From Halomarina litorea (GTDB lineage: Archaea > Halobacteriota > Halobacteria > Halobacteriales > Haloarculaceae), in the NCBI RefSeq assembly GCF_024227715.1, contig NZ_CP100448.1, forward strand, positions 2,873,655 through 2,937,654: DNA of 64,000 nt, in the 5' to 3' direction. A program made the position numbers and the translations under genes. Within the stretch, counting starts at the first letter, position 1; each line of letters starts with the position of its first letter. The notes below the pieces were generated by a model. The model was not told where the DNA came from, ran no database searches, and saw nothing but the letters and a program-made list of their open reading frames with translations. Positions 17,435 to 28,223 of this stretch are shown one piece after another.

Positions 17435-18544
17435 TTAGCTGCTGTTCGAACCGTTGCCGGAGGCGTTACCGGAGCCGTTGCCGGAGGCGTTACCGGAGCC
17501 GGACCCGCCGCCGGCACCGAAGTATGCCTCCGCACCGGCGTGCAACGGGATGGACATGCCGTCCTGAGCGCTCTGCTTCGTGATGAACTCCTGCTTGATG
17601 GAGATCTGGTCGGTGTTGTCGAAGATGGCCTGCGAGACGGCCTCGACCGTGTCCGCGGGGACGCCCTCGCGTGTGGCGATCATCGCCTGCACGGACACCG
17701 TCGGGACGGCCTCGTCGAGCCCGTACGTTCCCGCGGGAATCTCGTCTTCGGCGTAGAACGCCGCGGCCTCGAGGACGTCCGTCCGATTCTGGCCCTCGAT
17801 GGGGACGATGCGGATGTCGTTGGTGGTCGCCAGTTCCTCGACGGCACCGACGGGCCACCCGCCGACGACGAACGCGGCCTCGATGTCGCCGTTCTTCAAC
17901 TGCTCGACGGCCTGGGAGAACCCGGTGTTCTGCTCGTCGTACTCGGTGATGCCGAGGGCCTCCAGAATCTGGACGGCGTCGACCTGCGTGCCCGACCCGA
18001 GGTCACCGGTGTTGATGGACGCACCCGAGAGGTCCGAGGGCTGTTCGATGCCCGTGTCGGCCAGCGTGACGATGTGGATGGTCTCGGGGTAGAGCGTCGC
18101 GACGCCGCGGAGGCTCTCGATGGCGTTGCCCTGGAACGCCTCGATGCCCTCGCCGTTGTACGCGAAGGAGGCGATGTCGTTCTGGATGAGGGCGAAGTCG
18201 GCGCTCCCCTGCGCGAGGCTGCCGACGTTCTCGACGGACGCGCCCGTCGACTGCACCTGCACGGTGAAGTCGGAGTTGCCCTCGATGATGTCCTTGAACT
18301 GGTTGGACAGCGGGAAGTACGTCCCGCCGGTGCCACCGGCGTGCCACGAGAGGCGGGAACTGCCACCGCCGCCGCCGTTGCCGCCCGAACCGTTGCCGGA
18401 GCCGTTGCCCCCGCCACCGCCGTTGCCGCCCGAACCGTTGTCGCCGCCGTCGCCGTTACCGTCACCTGTACAGCCAGCGAGGAGGGTCGCCCCTGCCGCA
18501 CCCGTCGCAACTAGGAACTGTCGTCGATTGGTCTGTCGAACCAT
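17435..18544 (-). CDS. TAXI-family TRAP solute-binding lipoprotein
   Basis: A 369-aa binding protein. It begins MVRQTNRRQFLVATGA with a Tat motif and lipobox LLAGC, so it is probably a Tat-exported lipoprotein. A long Gly/Asn/Ser linker (about residues 28-66) precedes the TAXI domain, which shows the hallmark GGTGGTYFP and later GLDEAVPTVSVQAM. The final 25 residues are again (GNASGNGS)-type repeats, an unusual second linker at the C terminus. ATG 18544 is selected from the TATA box at 18567; a TTG at 18553 is also in frame. It is the first gene of the TRAP operon. Confidence 0.93.
   Translation of the reverse strand: MVRQTNRRQFLVATGAAGATLLAGCTGDGNGDGGDNGSGGNGGGGGNGSGNGSGGNGGGGGSSRLSWHAGGTGGTYFPLSNQFKDIIEGNSDFTVQVQSTGASVENVGSLAQGSADFALIQNDIASFAYNGEGIEAFQGNAIESLRGVATLYPETIHIVTLADTGIEQPSDLSGASINTGDLGSGTQVDAVQILEALGITEYDEQNTGFSQAVEQLKNGDIEAAFVVGGWPVGAVEELATTNDIRIVPIEGQNRTDVLEAAAFYAEDEIPAGTYGLDEAVPTVSVQAMIATREGVPADTVEAVSQAIFDNTDQISIKQEFITKQSAQDGMSIPLHAGAEAYFGAGGGSGSGNASGNGSGNASGNGSNSS
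17453..17500. repeat. Two perfect 24-bp tandem repeats in the TAXI gene
   Basis: A 24-bp unit starting GTTGCCGGAGGCGTTACCGG occurs twice without change (17453-17476, 17477-17500). It encodes the Gly-Asn-Ala-Ser/Gly-Asn-Gly-Ser tail and so could vary in copy number by slippage. Confidence 0.8.
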
Positions 18545-18566
18545 TGTCGGCAATAGCGAGCTAAAG

Positions 18567-18576
18567 AGATATAACT
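18567..18576 (-). promoter_or_regulatory. TATA box of the TRAP-TAXI operon
   Basis: Read leftward AGTTATATCT lies about 27 nt before ATG 18544. The rest of the gap to 18781 is relatively AT-rich near 18600-18660 and holds no gene I can support. Confidence 0.6.
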
Positions 18577-18781
18577 ACATCGCAACAAGTCCCATTACTC
18601 GTCTATCAGGTATCTAGTGGGTATTGGGACGGTGTTCGAGAAGAACCTATCAAAAGTTCGTGGGTTGGACGCCGACGGTACGTCGACCGGCCGGGGCGAA
18701 ACTGGGTGCCGCCGCGTCCCGTCGGTGCGTAGCTCTCCGCTCACGGACGGCCTGAACCCCGATCGAGGAGTGCGCGGACGC

Positions 18782-19948
18782 TCAGTCGAGTTGGTCGCGT
18801 GCGGCCGCCACGCCGGCGTCCACGTCGCACTCGACGCCGACGTCGCCGAGTGCCTCGCCGACGGTCCGGACCCCGCGGACCACCTGCTCGGAGGTGAGGT
18901 TGCCCATGTTGCTGACGCGGAATATCTCCCCGCCGAGGTGGGCCTGCCCGCCGCTGATGGAGACGTTGCGCTCGTCGACGGCGTCGAAGAACGCCCCCGC
19001 GTCGCTCCGGATGGTCTCCGGAAGGGCGATGGCGGTGAGCGTGTTCGAGAGTTCGGTGGGACCATCCGCGTCGGGGAACCCCGCCAGTCCGAGCGCCGCG
19101 AACCCCTCGCGGAACGCCCGTGCCTGCTCGCGGTGCCGGGCGATGCGGTCGGGCATCCCCTCCGCTTCGATCTCCTCGACGGCCACCGCCAGCGCCCGGA
19201 ACAGCGGGACGGCGCTCGTGAAGGGCGTCTGGTGCTGGTCGGCCTTCCGAAGGTGCCAGTCCATGTCCTCGTAGAACGGGGCTGACTCGCCGTCGGCGCG
19301 TTCGACGGCCCGGTCGGTGACGAACAGCGCGCTGATGCCGGGCGGCGCGGCCAGCGCCTTCTGCCCGTCGGTGATGGCGACGTCGACGTTCCAGTCGTCG
19401 ATGCGGAACTCGTCGCCGCCGATGCTCGTGACGCCGTCGACGACGAACAGGGCGTCGTGCTCGCGGGCGATGTCGCCCACCTCGCGGACGGGGTTGAGCA
19501 GGCCCGTCGACGTCTCGTTGTGGACGACGGTGACGACGTCCGTCTCGTCGGTGATGGCGTCGTCGACGGCCTCCAGGTCGAACGACTGGCCCCACTCCAC
19601 CTCGACGGGCGTGACGCGTGCGTGACGGTCGGCGATGCGCTTGAAGCGCCGCCCGAACTTCCCGTTGACCAGCGCGACGACCTCGCTGTCGTCGTCGGTG
19701 AGGTTGGCGACGGCCATCTCCATCCCCATCGTGGCCGTCCCGTTGAGGACGAGGGGCGTCCCGGTACCCGTCGTCGACCCCTCGGGCGTCGACTGGGTGA
19801 AGACGTACGCCAGTCCGTCCTGTGCCCGTTCGTAGACGGCCTCGAAGGCGTCCGACCGGTGCGAGACCATCGGTTCGTCCATGGCGCGCCGGACGGCGTC
19901 CGAGAGCGGCACGGGACCGGGGTTCAACAGCAGGAAATCCTCCGACAT
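18782..19948 (-). CDS. PLP-dependent aminotransferase (serine-pyruvate/alanine-glyoxylate class V type)
   Basis: A 388-aa class V aminotransferase. It opens LLLNPGPVPLSDAV, has the NGTATMGMEMA turn, a PLP Asp in ALFVVDGVTSIGG, and the Schiff-base lysine K197 in TDGQKALAAPPG. The family uses alanine, serine or aspartate with glyoxylate or pyruvate. There is an insert STPEGSTTGTGTP at residues 53-65 compared with the usual short loop. It could also supply the phosphoserine transamination missing between serA and serB in haloarchaea, but that is speculation. It lies alone between the TRAP operon and ligA. Confidence 0.85.
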   Translation of the reverse strand: MSEDFLLLNPGPVPLSDAVRRAMDEPMVSHRSDAFEAVYERAQDGLAYVFTQSTPEGSTTGTGTPLVLNGTATMGMEMAVANLTDDDSEVVALVNGKFGRRFKRIADRHARVTPVEVEWGQSFDLEAVDDAITDETDVVTVVHNETSTGLLNPVREVGDIAREHDALFVVDGVTSIGGDEFRIDDWNVDVAITDGQKALAAPPGISALFVTDRAVERADGESAPFYEDMDWHLRKADQHQTPFTSAVPLFRALAVAVEEIEAEGMPDRIARHREQARAFREGFAALGLAGFPDADGPTELSNTLTAIALPETIRSDAGAFFDAVDERNVSISGGQAHLGGEIFRVSNMGNLTSEQVVRGVRTVGEALGDVGVECDVDAGVAAARDQLD

Positions 19949-20021
19949 AGCCGACCCTTACACGGAGCGGCCATAAGCCTCGTCCTCCTCACAAGCCTCG
20001 CCGCGGGACGGGAACGGCCGG

Positions 20022-20030
20022 TTTTTTAGC
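20022..20030 (+). promoter_or_regulatory. TATA box of ligA
   Basis: TTTTTTAGC lies about 26 nt before ATG 20052. Confidence 0.55.
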
Positions 20031-20042
20031 ACGTATCGGTAA

Positions 20043-22193
<2,151 letters not shown>

Positions 22194-22342
22194 GTCCGAG
22201 CGGGGGCGGGCAGGCGACGGATCACGTGGAGTCGTCGGCCGCGTCGTCGCGCACGCGTCGCTCGGGGGACGCGGTCGGGTGTGAACCCGCGGGACGGCCG
22301 ACGGTCGAAGTCAGGACACGGGGTCGCTGGTCCCGTTCTCCG

Positions 22343-22350
22343 TCAAAAAG
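22343..22350 (-). terminator. Possible oligo-T terminator after the ABC exporter genes
   Basis: Read leftward the bases are CTTTTTGA, about 25 nt past the permease stop at 22375. Five Ts suffice for termination in many archaea. The rest of the 181-nt gap 22194-22374 contains nothing else I recognise. Confidence 0.4.
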
Positions 22351-22374
22351 GTGTGGTCGTCTCGCCGGTCCGGT

Positions 22375-23214
22375 TCAGAGGTCGGCCTTGCGGAAGCGGA
22401 GGTAGCCGAGCGTGAGCGGGACGACGAGCCAGAACGCGAGGACGACGAAGCCGAACCAGTCGTTCAGCCAGAACGCCTCGTTGTTGGCGCCCATGGGGAC
22501 GCTCTCGTTCAGTTCCGTGAGCGCCGAGAACGCGAGCAGGTAGGCCTGTCGCGGGCTGAGGACGGCGAGGAACGTCGTGAGGTCCGCCCGGAACGCCTGG
22601 CTCCCGAGTTCGAAGTTGCTCATGATGGCCATCAGCGCGACCAGCAGCACCTGCCAGAGGAGCGTGAACAGCACCACGAGCGCGATGCCGATGGTGACGA
22701 CGAGGTTCTCGGACTTGATGCCGGCCGAGAGGCCGACGCCGACGCTGACGAACGTCGTCCCCAGCAGGATGGTCATGAGGGTGAACAGCACGTAGTCGAC
22801 GACCGAGAACGTACTCGCGAGGACGGCGAGGACGATGCCGCCGACGGCGAACCCGACGACGACGGCGAGCGTCACGACGACGCTCCGCCCGAGGAACTTC
22901 CCGAAGACGACGTCCTCGCGGCTGTGAGGCAGCGAGAGCAGTATCTTCAGGCTCCCCGTCTCGCGTTCGTTGCTCACCGCGCGGTAGCCCGTCAGCACGC
23001 CGATGGCCGGCAGGAGGATGGCCGTCGGGACGAGCAGCGACCCGATGAGGGCGAGGGCACCCTGCTCGGAGGAGCCGCCGCCCGAGCCGGCGATTTCGGC
23101 GAAGAAGTACGCCAGTCCGCCCACGAACAGGACGAAGACGGCGATGAGCGCCAGCAGGCGACGCGACCGGGCCGCGTCCTGAAAGTCCTTCTTGGCGACG
23201 GCGGTGAGACTCAC
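22375..23214 (-). CDS. ABC-2 type transporter permease
   Basis: A 279-aa membrane protein with six hydrophobic segments. It begins MSLTAVAKKDFQDAARSRRLL, the cytosolic amphipathic start usual for NosY/ABC-2 permeases, and contains RAVSNERETGSLKILLSLPHSREDVVFGKFLG, the conserved coupling stretch (given here by residues 96-127 approx.). It overlaps the ATPase gene by four bases and the two form an exporter pair of the NosF/NosY or CcmA kind. The cargo is unknown. Confidence 0.9.
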   Translation of the reverse strand: MSLTAVAKKDFQDAARSRRLLALIAVFVLFVGGLAYFFAEIAGSGGGSSEQGALALIGSLLVPTAILLPAIGVLTGYRAVSNERETGSLKILLSLPHSREDVVFGKFLGRSVVVTLAVVVGFAVGGIVLAVLASTFSVVDYVLFTLMTILLGTTFVSVGVGLSAGIKSENLVVTIGIALVVLFTLLWQVLLVALMAIMSNFELGSQAFRADLTTFLAVLSPRQAYLLAFSALTELNESVPMGANNEAFWLNDWFGFVVLAFWLVVPLTLGYLRFRKADL

Positions 23215-24167
23215 GTCCGCACCTCCCCCTCGAGGTCGGCACCGTCGCGCCGCCCGTCGCGGCCGCCCTCGGTGTAGGAGACGAAGAGGTCCTCGAGGGA
23301 GGCTTTCTCCGTCGTGAAGTCGCGCACCTCGACGCCGGTGTCCTCGATGGCCGAGAGCACGGTGGTCTTGGAGGCGTCCTGGATGCTCACGACGATGGCG
23401 TTCCCGTTCGTCGTGACGTTCGAGACGCCGGGTACGTCGCGGGCCGCGGCGACGGCGGCGTCGGTCGGTTCGTCCACGGTGACGGTGAGCGTCGCGCCGG
23501 AGCCGGCGGAGGCGCGGAGGCCCTCGACGGTGTCCTCGGCGACGATCTGACCCTCCCGGAGGATGCCGACGCGGTCACAGACGGCGTCGACCTGCTCGAG
23601 GATGTGACTGGAGAAGAACACCGTCGCGCCGCGGGCGTTCTCCTGGCGGATGAGTTCGCGCATCTCGCGGGCCCCGTTGGGGTCCAGCCCCGTCGAGGGT
23701 TCGTCGAGGATGAGCAGGTCGGGTTGGCCCACGAGGGCCATCGCGAGGACCATGCGCTGGGTCATCCCCTTCGAGAAGCCCCCGGCCTTCCGGTCGGCGG
23801 CGTCCGCGATGCCGGTTCGTTCGAGGAGTTCCATCGGGTCGTCGTCCGCGTTCTTCGAGTCGATGGCGAACTCCATGTGCTGGCGGGCGGTCAGCCGGTC
23901 GTAGGCGTGGAACCCGTCGGGGAGGACGCCCACGCGCTGGCGGACGGCCGTCGACTCGGCCTGCGCGTCCATCCCGAGGACGCGGGCCGACCCGCTGGTC
24001 GGCCTGATGAAGTCCAGCAGGACGTTGATGGTCGTCGACTTCCCGGCCCCGTTCGGGCCGAGGAAGCCGTATATCTCGCCTTCCTCGACGGTCAGGTCGA
24101 GGTTCTGGAGGGCGACGACGTCGTCGCCGAACCGTTTCGTGACGCCGTCTATCTGTATGGCGGGCAT
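23211..24167 (-). CDS. ABC transporter ATP-binding protein
   Basis: A 318-aa ATPase. The Walker A GPNGAGKSTT, Q-loop region, signature FSKGMTQRM, Walker B LLILDEPSTGLDPNG and switch His in FFSSHIL are all present. After the ATPase core the C-terminal 100 residues form the extra domain common in ABC-2 exporters of drug, sodium or copper type. The start MPAIQIDGVTKRFG is set by homology; the frame extends to 24227 without support. It is first in the operon and overlaps the permease by four bases. Confidence 0.93.
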   Translation of the reverse strand: MPAIQIDGVTKRFGDDVVALQNLDLTVEEGEIYGFLGPNGAGKSTTINVLLDFIRPTSGSARVLGMDAQAESTAVRQRVGVLPDGFHAYDRLTARQHMEFAIDSKNADDDPMELLERTGIADAADRKAGGFSKGMTQRMVLAMALVGQPDLLILDEPSTGLDPNGAREMRELIRQENARGATVFFSSHILEQVDAVCDRVGILREGQIVAEDTVEGLRASAGSGATLTVTVDEPTDAAVAAARDVPGVSNVTTNGNAIVVSIQDASKTTVLSAIEDTGVEVRDFTTEKASLEDLFVSYTEGGRDGRRDGADLEGEVRT

Positions 24168-24213
24168 AACGTACGCGCATTTCGATTCCCCCGTGAAAGA
24201 CCTTGCTACTCTG

Positions 24214-24486
24214 TCAGACAGTCTCATCCGGAGCGTGCCGGTCGCGCATCCGGTCGGCCTCGGCGGCGTAGCGCTCGCGGGTCTCCTCGTCGTCGACGAC
24301 GGTGAGGTCGCTCGGCGCGGTGTCGACGGCCGCCGTGACGCCGTCCTTGAGGAGGTGCGCCGAGCGCTCCTGCCGGAGGTACCGCTCGCCGTCAGGGGTG
24401 GCGTAGACGAGCGTGACGAGGTTCCGCGAGTCGTAGTCGCGTTCGACCAGCCACAGCCGCACCGTCCCGTCGCCGTTCTCGCTCAT
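24214..24486 (-). CDS. Conserved 90-aa haloarchaeal protein
   Basis: The protein begins MSENGDGTVRLWLVERDYDSRNLVTLVYATPD (residues 1-32) and ends with a charged helix (EETRERYAAEADRMRDRH). It reads like the small haloarchaeal proteins that follow the pattern WLVER-Y-D--NLV-LVYAT-DG, whose function is unknown. ATG 24486 is supported by a strong TATA box at 24516-24524. It is soluble and carries no Cys. Confidence 0.8.
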   Translation of the reverse strand: MSENGDGTVRLWLVERDYDSRNLVTLVYATPDGERYLRQERSAHLLKDGVTAAVDTAPSDLTVVDDEETRERYAAEADRMRDRHAPDETV

Positions 24487-24515
24487 GTGTTCCGATTTCG
24501 GGCACGACTGGGGAG

Positions 24516-24524
24516 TATTTAATC
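24516..24524 (-). promoter_or_regulatory. TATA box of the 90-aa protein gene
   Basis: Read leftward ATTAAATAC lies about 30 nt before ATG 24486, inside a locally AT-rich stretch. Confidence 0.6.
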
Positions 24525-24542
24525 GCATCGCGGCCCCTCGGT

Positions 24543-25115
24543 TCACCCTAGCACTCCCGCCTCCCGCGCGAGCAGGAGGGGCAGGAGCGTCCACCCGGTC
24601 GCCACGCCCTCGCGGGCCCGGTCGAGGGCGTCCTCGACCGGGACGAGTCGCACCGCGACGAACTCGTCGTCGTCGCGGTCCTGTGTCCCCGGTTCGAGGT
24701 CGTCCGCGACCACCACCCCGCGCGACTTCCGGAGCCACGCCACGGGGTAGTGCTCGCCGAGGGACTCGACGCGCCCCGCCTCGAACCCCGTCTCCTCTCG
24801 CAGTTCTCGCCGGCCCGCCGCCTCGATGGACTCGCCCGCCTCGACGCGCCCCATCGGGCAGGTGAGCACCGTCTCGCGCAGTCGCGGGCGGTACTCCTCG
24901 ACGAACACCACCTGCCCCTCGTACTTTGCGACGATAGCCACCGCCGGGCGGTCCTCGACCCATCCGGTGCCCCTCGATTCGCCGTCCGGTCGACGCAGGC
25001 GGTCGTAGCCGGCGCGGACGCCGCGCGCGCCGACCGAGCGTGACCACTCGCGTCGCCAGCCCGACCGGTCGACGGCCGCCTCGGGTCGGTCCGGTCGGTC
25101 GGTCCCCTCGTCCAT
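24543..25115 (-). CDS. NUDIX hydrolase (ADP-ribose pyrophosphatase-like)
   Basis: A 190-aa protein with a complete Nudix box at residues 89-111: G89, E95, R103-E104, E107-E108 and G110. The layout, with about 55 residues of N-terminal strand region and [16 protein letters not shown] before the box, is that of ADP-ribose or nucleoside-diphosphate-sugar pyrophosphatases. ATG 25115 is chosen; the frame continues open to 26405 only because it is antisense to uvrC. Its stop lies 56 nt before the start of the 90-aa protein gene on the same strand. The substrate is not certain. Confidence 0.85.
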   Translation of the reverse strand: MDEGTDRPDRPEAAVDRSGWRREWSRSVGARGVRAGYDRLRRPDGESRGTGWVEDRPAVAIVAKYEGQVVFVEEYRPRLRETVLTCPMGRVEAGESIEAAGRRELREETGFEAGRVESLGEHYPVAWLRKSRGVVVADDLEPGTQDRDDDEFVAVRLVPVEDALDRAREGVATGWTLLPLLLAREAGVLG

Positions 25116-25223
25116 ACCGGGGCGACACGCGGGGGCGACAAGTGCGTTGACCCCGTCGGGACCCGGCGGGGGCGGCCCGCGACGCGTCACTCTCATAACG
25201 ACTCGTCCCCTCTCTCGAAACGG

Positions 25224-26984
25224 ATGGACGGGACCGCGGTGCGCACTCGCGCGGGGGACCTCCCGCGCGAGCCAGGAGTCTACCAGTTCCTGAGTGACGA
25301 CGACGTCGTGTTGTACGTCGGGAAGGCCGTCGAGTTGCGCGACCGGGTGCGGTCGTACGCCGACCCGCGCTCGGCGCGCATCCGCCGGATGGTCGATCGG
25401 GCGACGACCGTCGACTACGCGGTCACCGACACGGAGACGCAGGCGCTCTTGCTGGAGGCGAACCTCATCAAGCGCCACCAGCCACGCTACAACGTCCGCC
25501 TGAAGGACGACAAGTCCTACCCGCTGGTCCAGTTGACCGACCACGAGTTCCCCCGCATCGAGATAACCCGCGACCCGAACGAGGCCGCCACGGTCTACGG
25601 TCCCTACACCGACAAGGGGCGGGTCGAAGTGGTCGTGAAGGCCCTGCGGGAGACCTACGGCGTGCGGGGCTGTTCGGACCACAAGTTCTCGAACCGCGAG
25701 CGCCCCTGTCTCGACTACGACATCGGCCTCTGTACCGCCCCCTGCACGGGCGAAATCGGCGAGGCGGGCTACCTCGCGGACGTGGAGTCGGTCGAACGCT
25801 TCTTCGAGGGCGAGACGGGCGTCCTCGCGGACCCGCTCCGCCGCGAGATGGAGGCGGCCAGTCAGGACCAGCAGTTCGAGCGGGCGGCGAACCTCCGGGA
25901 CCGACTGGCGGCCGTCGAGGCGTTCCACGGCGGGGCAAGCGCCGCGGTCAGCGACTCGGGCGGCGGGGGTGGCGAACGCGCGGTGGACGTCCTCGGTGTC
26001 GCCGTCGAGGGCGAACGGGCCACCGTCGCCCGCCTGCGGAGCGAGCGCGGGCAACTCGTCGACCGGGAGCGGCACACGATGGACGTACCGGACACCGACG
26101 AACCCGTCGCGGGCGTCCTGAGCGCGTTCGTCCCGCAGTACTACGCCGAGCGCGAACTCCCGGACGCCCTGCTCCTCCCCGAGCGACCCGAAGACGGAGA
26201 GGTGACGACGTGGCTCGAACGGGAGGGCGTCGCCGTCCGGGTGCCCGGCGCGGGCCGGGAGGCGACGCTGGTGGACCTCGCGCTGAAGAACGCGCGGCGC
26301 GCCGTCGGCGGACGCGACGAGGGCAGCGACCTCGCGGACGCCCTCTCCGTGACGTTTCCCGACCTCGGCCGGGTCGAACGCATCGAGGGGTTCGACGTGA
26401 GCCACGCGCAGGGGAAGGCCGTCGTCGGGTCGAACGTGGTCTTCGTCGGCGGCTCACCCGAGAAGGGCGACTACCGCCGGAAGAAGCTCACCGAGCGCAA
26501 CGACGACTACGCCAACATGCGCGAACTCGTCGGCTGGCGGGCTATCCGTGCCATCGAGGGGAGGGACGACCGACCCGACCCGGACCTCCTGCTCGTCGAC
26601 GGCGGGGAGGGCCAACTGGAGGCGGCCCGCGACGCCCTCGACGAGGTCGGGTGGGACGTCCCCGCAATCGGCCTCGCCAAGCGCGAGGAGCGGGTGATAA
26701 CCCACGACGGGGGGTTCGACTGGCCGAGCGACGCCCCGCACCTCCACCTCCTGCAGCGAGTGCGCGACGAGGCCCACCGGTTCGCGGTGCAGTACCACCA
26801 GCAGGTGCGCGACGAGGTGCGCACCGTCCTCGACGACGTGTCCGGTATCGGCCCGGAGACGCGCCGTCGGCTCCTGCGCCGGTTCGGGAGCGTCGAGAAC
26901 GTCCGGGCGGCGAGCGTCGAGGACCTCACGAGCGTCACGGGCGTCGGCGCGAAGACGGCGGAGACGCTCAAGCGACGGCTGTGA
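25224..26984 (+). CDS. uvrC: Excinuclease ABC subunit C
   Basis: The 586-aa nuclease makes both incisions in bacterial-type nucleotide excision repair with UvrA and UvrB (uvrB is at 32657-34711). Domains: GIY-YIG nuclease (GVY 18-20, YVGK 31-34), Cys-containing loop ([16 protein letters not shown]), a UVR motif near 208-232, an RNase H-like endonuclease with [28 protein letters not shown] and [10 protein letters not shown] giving the D-D-H triad, and two C-terminal helix-hairpin-helix motifs ([23 protein letters not shown]). ATG 25224 fits the domain. Its TGA overlaps the next start in GTGA. Confidence 0.96.
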   Translation: MDGTAVRTRAGDLPREPGVYQFLSDDDVVLYVGKAVELRDRVRSYADPRSARIRRMVDRATTVDYAVTDTETQALLLEANLIKRHQPRYNVRLKDDKSYPLVQLTDHEFPRIEITRDPNEAATVYGPYTDKGRVEVVVKALRETYGVRGCSDHKFSNRERPCLDYDIGLCTAPCTGEIGEAGYLADVESVERFFEGETGVLADPLRREMEAASQDQQFERAANLRDRLAAVEAFHGGASAAVSDSGGGGGERAVDVLGVAVEGERATVARLRSERGQLVDRERHTMDVPDTDEPVAGVLSAFVPQYYAERELPDALLLPERPEDGEVTTWLEREGVAVRVPGAGREATLVDLALKNARRAVGGRDEGSDLADALSVTFPDLGRVERIEGFDVSHAQGKAVVGSNVVFVGGSPEKGDYRRKKLTERNDDYANMRELVGWRAIRAIEGRDDRPDPDLLLVDGGEGQLEAARDALDEVGWDVPAIGLAKREERVITHDGGFDWPSDAPHLHLLQRVRDEAHRFAVQYHQQVRDEVRTVLDDVSGIGPETRRRLLRRFGSVENVRAASVEDLTSVTGVGAKTAETLKRRL

Positions 26985-27700
26985 CCCCGTCCGTGCGCGT
27001 CGACGCGACGGTCGACGACCGGGAACCGGCGGGCGTGGTCGAGGCGGTCCGCGAGCACCCTGACGTGACCGGCACGGGCGTCCGGCGCCTCGCCAGCGGC
27101 GACATCGTCCTCCGACCCGAGGCGACGGACGGGGGACGGAAGAGAACGGGGAACGGAAACGGGGAGCCTCCGACCACCGCCGTCGAGCGCAAGACTCCGC
27201 GCGACTTCGTCCAGTCGGCCGTGGGTCGTCACGGGAGCGACCTCCGGGACCAGCTAGCGCGCCTCGCCGCGGGCGCGGACCACGCCTACCTCCTCGTGGA
27301 GGGCGACGTCGCGGACGTAGAGCGGGCGACGGGCCTCGACGGGGCGGCCGTGACCGGAACCGTCGCCTCGCTCATGGCGCGCAGCGGCGTGCCCGTCGTC
27401 TTCTGTGGCTCGCGGGACCGGCTGGTCGACCTCGCGGTCCGCCTCGCCCGCAAGCACGCCGAGGCCCCCGGCCGGCGGGCGCTCCCGTCCGGTGCGGTGC
27501 CCTCGCGCGCCGAACCGACCGCCAAGCGGATGTACGGCACCGTCGACGGCATCGGTCCGGCGCTCGCGACGACACTCCACGAGGCGTACCCCACCGTCGA
27601 GTCGCTCCTCGGGGCGAGCGTCGAGGACCTCACCGAACTGGAGGGGTTCGGCGAGGGCCGGGCGCGAGCGGTGTACGAGGCGCTCCGCACCCCCGAGTAG
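26981..27700 (+). CDS. XPF/ERCC4-type nuclease without helicase domain
   Basis: A 239-aa protein started at GTG 26981, which overlaps the uvrC stop (GTGA). The N terminus has the nuclease motif with D12-D13-R14-E15 and, about 55 residues on, E69-R70-K71-T-P-R-D, the conserved V-E-R-K-x3-D of XPF/Mus81 enzymes. A Gly/Arg/Asn-rich insert (about 51-62) interrupts the fold. The C terminus is a tandem HhH ([31 protein letters not shown]). Without a helicase it resembles short crenarchaeal XPF, which cuts branched or flapped DNA with PCNA. Coupling to uvrC suggests a role in repair. Confidence 0.88.
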   Translation: MTPSVRVDATVDDREPAGVVEAVREHPDVTGTGVRRLASGDIVLRPEATDGGRKRTGNGNGEPPTTAVERKTPRDFVQSAVGRHGSDLRDQLARLAAGADHAYLLVEGDVADVERATGLDGAAVTGTVASLMARSGVPVVFCGSRDRLVDLAVRLARKHAEAPGRRALPSGAVPSRAEPTAKRMYGTVDGIGPALATTLHEAYPTVESLLGASVEDLTELEGFGEGRARAVYEALRTPE

Positions 27701-28039
27701 TCAGGGGACCTTCACGTAATGGTGGCCCTCTGCCTGCAGTTCGGCGAGGGTCCCCATCCCCGAACTGCCCGTCTCGACGCCGTCGAGCAGTCGGTCTGCG
27801 TCGATGTCCCGGCCCGCGAGCGAGTTCGAGCAGACGACGAACCGCACCTCGTCGACCAAGTCGCGGACCGTCCCGGCGACGTGCGACCCCTCGAGGAAGG
27901 CGCGGACGGCCTCGCCGTTGGCGACGAACGCCACCGCCTCGGTGTCGACGGTGTCGTCGGCCAGCAGGTTCCGGGCGTTCGACAGGGCGTGGTCCTGTGC
28001 GGTCGTGTCGGCGCTGGAGCAGTGGAAGACGACGTCCAT
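27701..28039 (-). CDS. DsrE-family protein, 112 aa
   Basis: The product starts MDVVFHCSSADTTAQDHALSN and continues with alternating strands and helices including VAFVANGEAVRAFLEGSHV and VRFVVCSNSLAGRDID, the DsrE/DsrF-like fold in which the Cys of CSNSL is the position used for sulfur relay. The C-terminal GMGTLAELQAEGHHYVKVP matches the family end. It may bind or move sulfur, but many such proteins have no known task. It is convergent with the nuclease gene with no gap. Confidence 0.8.
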   Translation of the reverse strand: MDVVFHCSSADTTAQDHALSNARNLLADDTVDTEAVAFVANGEAVRAFLEGSHVAGTVRDLVDEVRFVVCSNSLAGRDIDADRLLDGVETGSSGMGTLAELQAEGHHYVKVP

Positions 28040-28193
28040 GCGAGTCCCTGTCTCCCGTCGGACGCTTAGCTCCGTCGGCGGGGCCGACCGCCCGGTGGCC
28101 GGTCGCTCTCCGCCGTCGACCCCGAGGGCGTGACGGAACTCCCCGAACGCGGGCAGTACTCTCGCGTCGAGTAACCCGAGTCCCGCCGCGAGG

Positions 28194-28200
28194 GTTTATG
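28194..28200 (+). promoter_or_regulatory. TATA box of the band-7 gene
   Basis: GTTTATG lies about 27 nt before ATG 28224 and favours it over the in-frame GTG at 28200. Confidence 0.6.
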
Positions 28201-28223
28201 TGAACGCGACGACACCCCACGGT

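Noticed and set aside
25116-26405. N-terminal extension of the Nudix frame
   Set aside because: It is antisense to uvrC; the Nudix protein is complete from ATG 25115.
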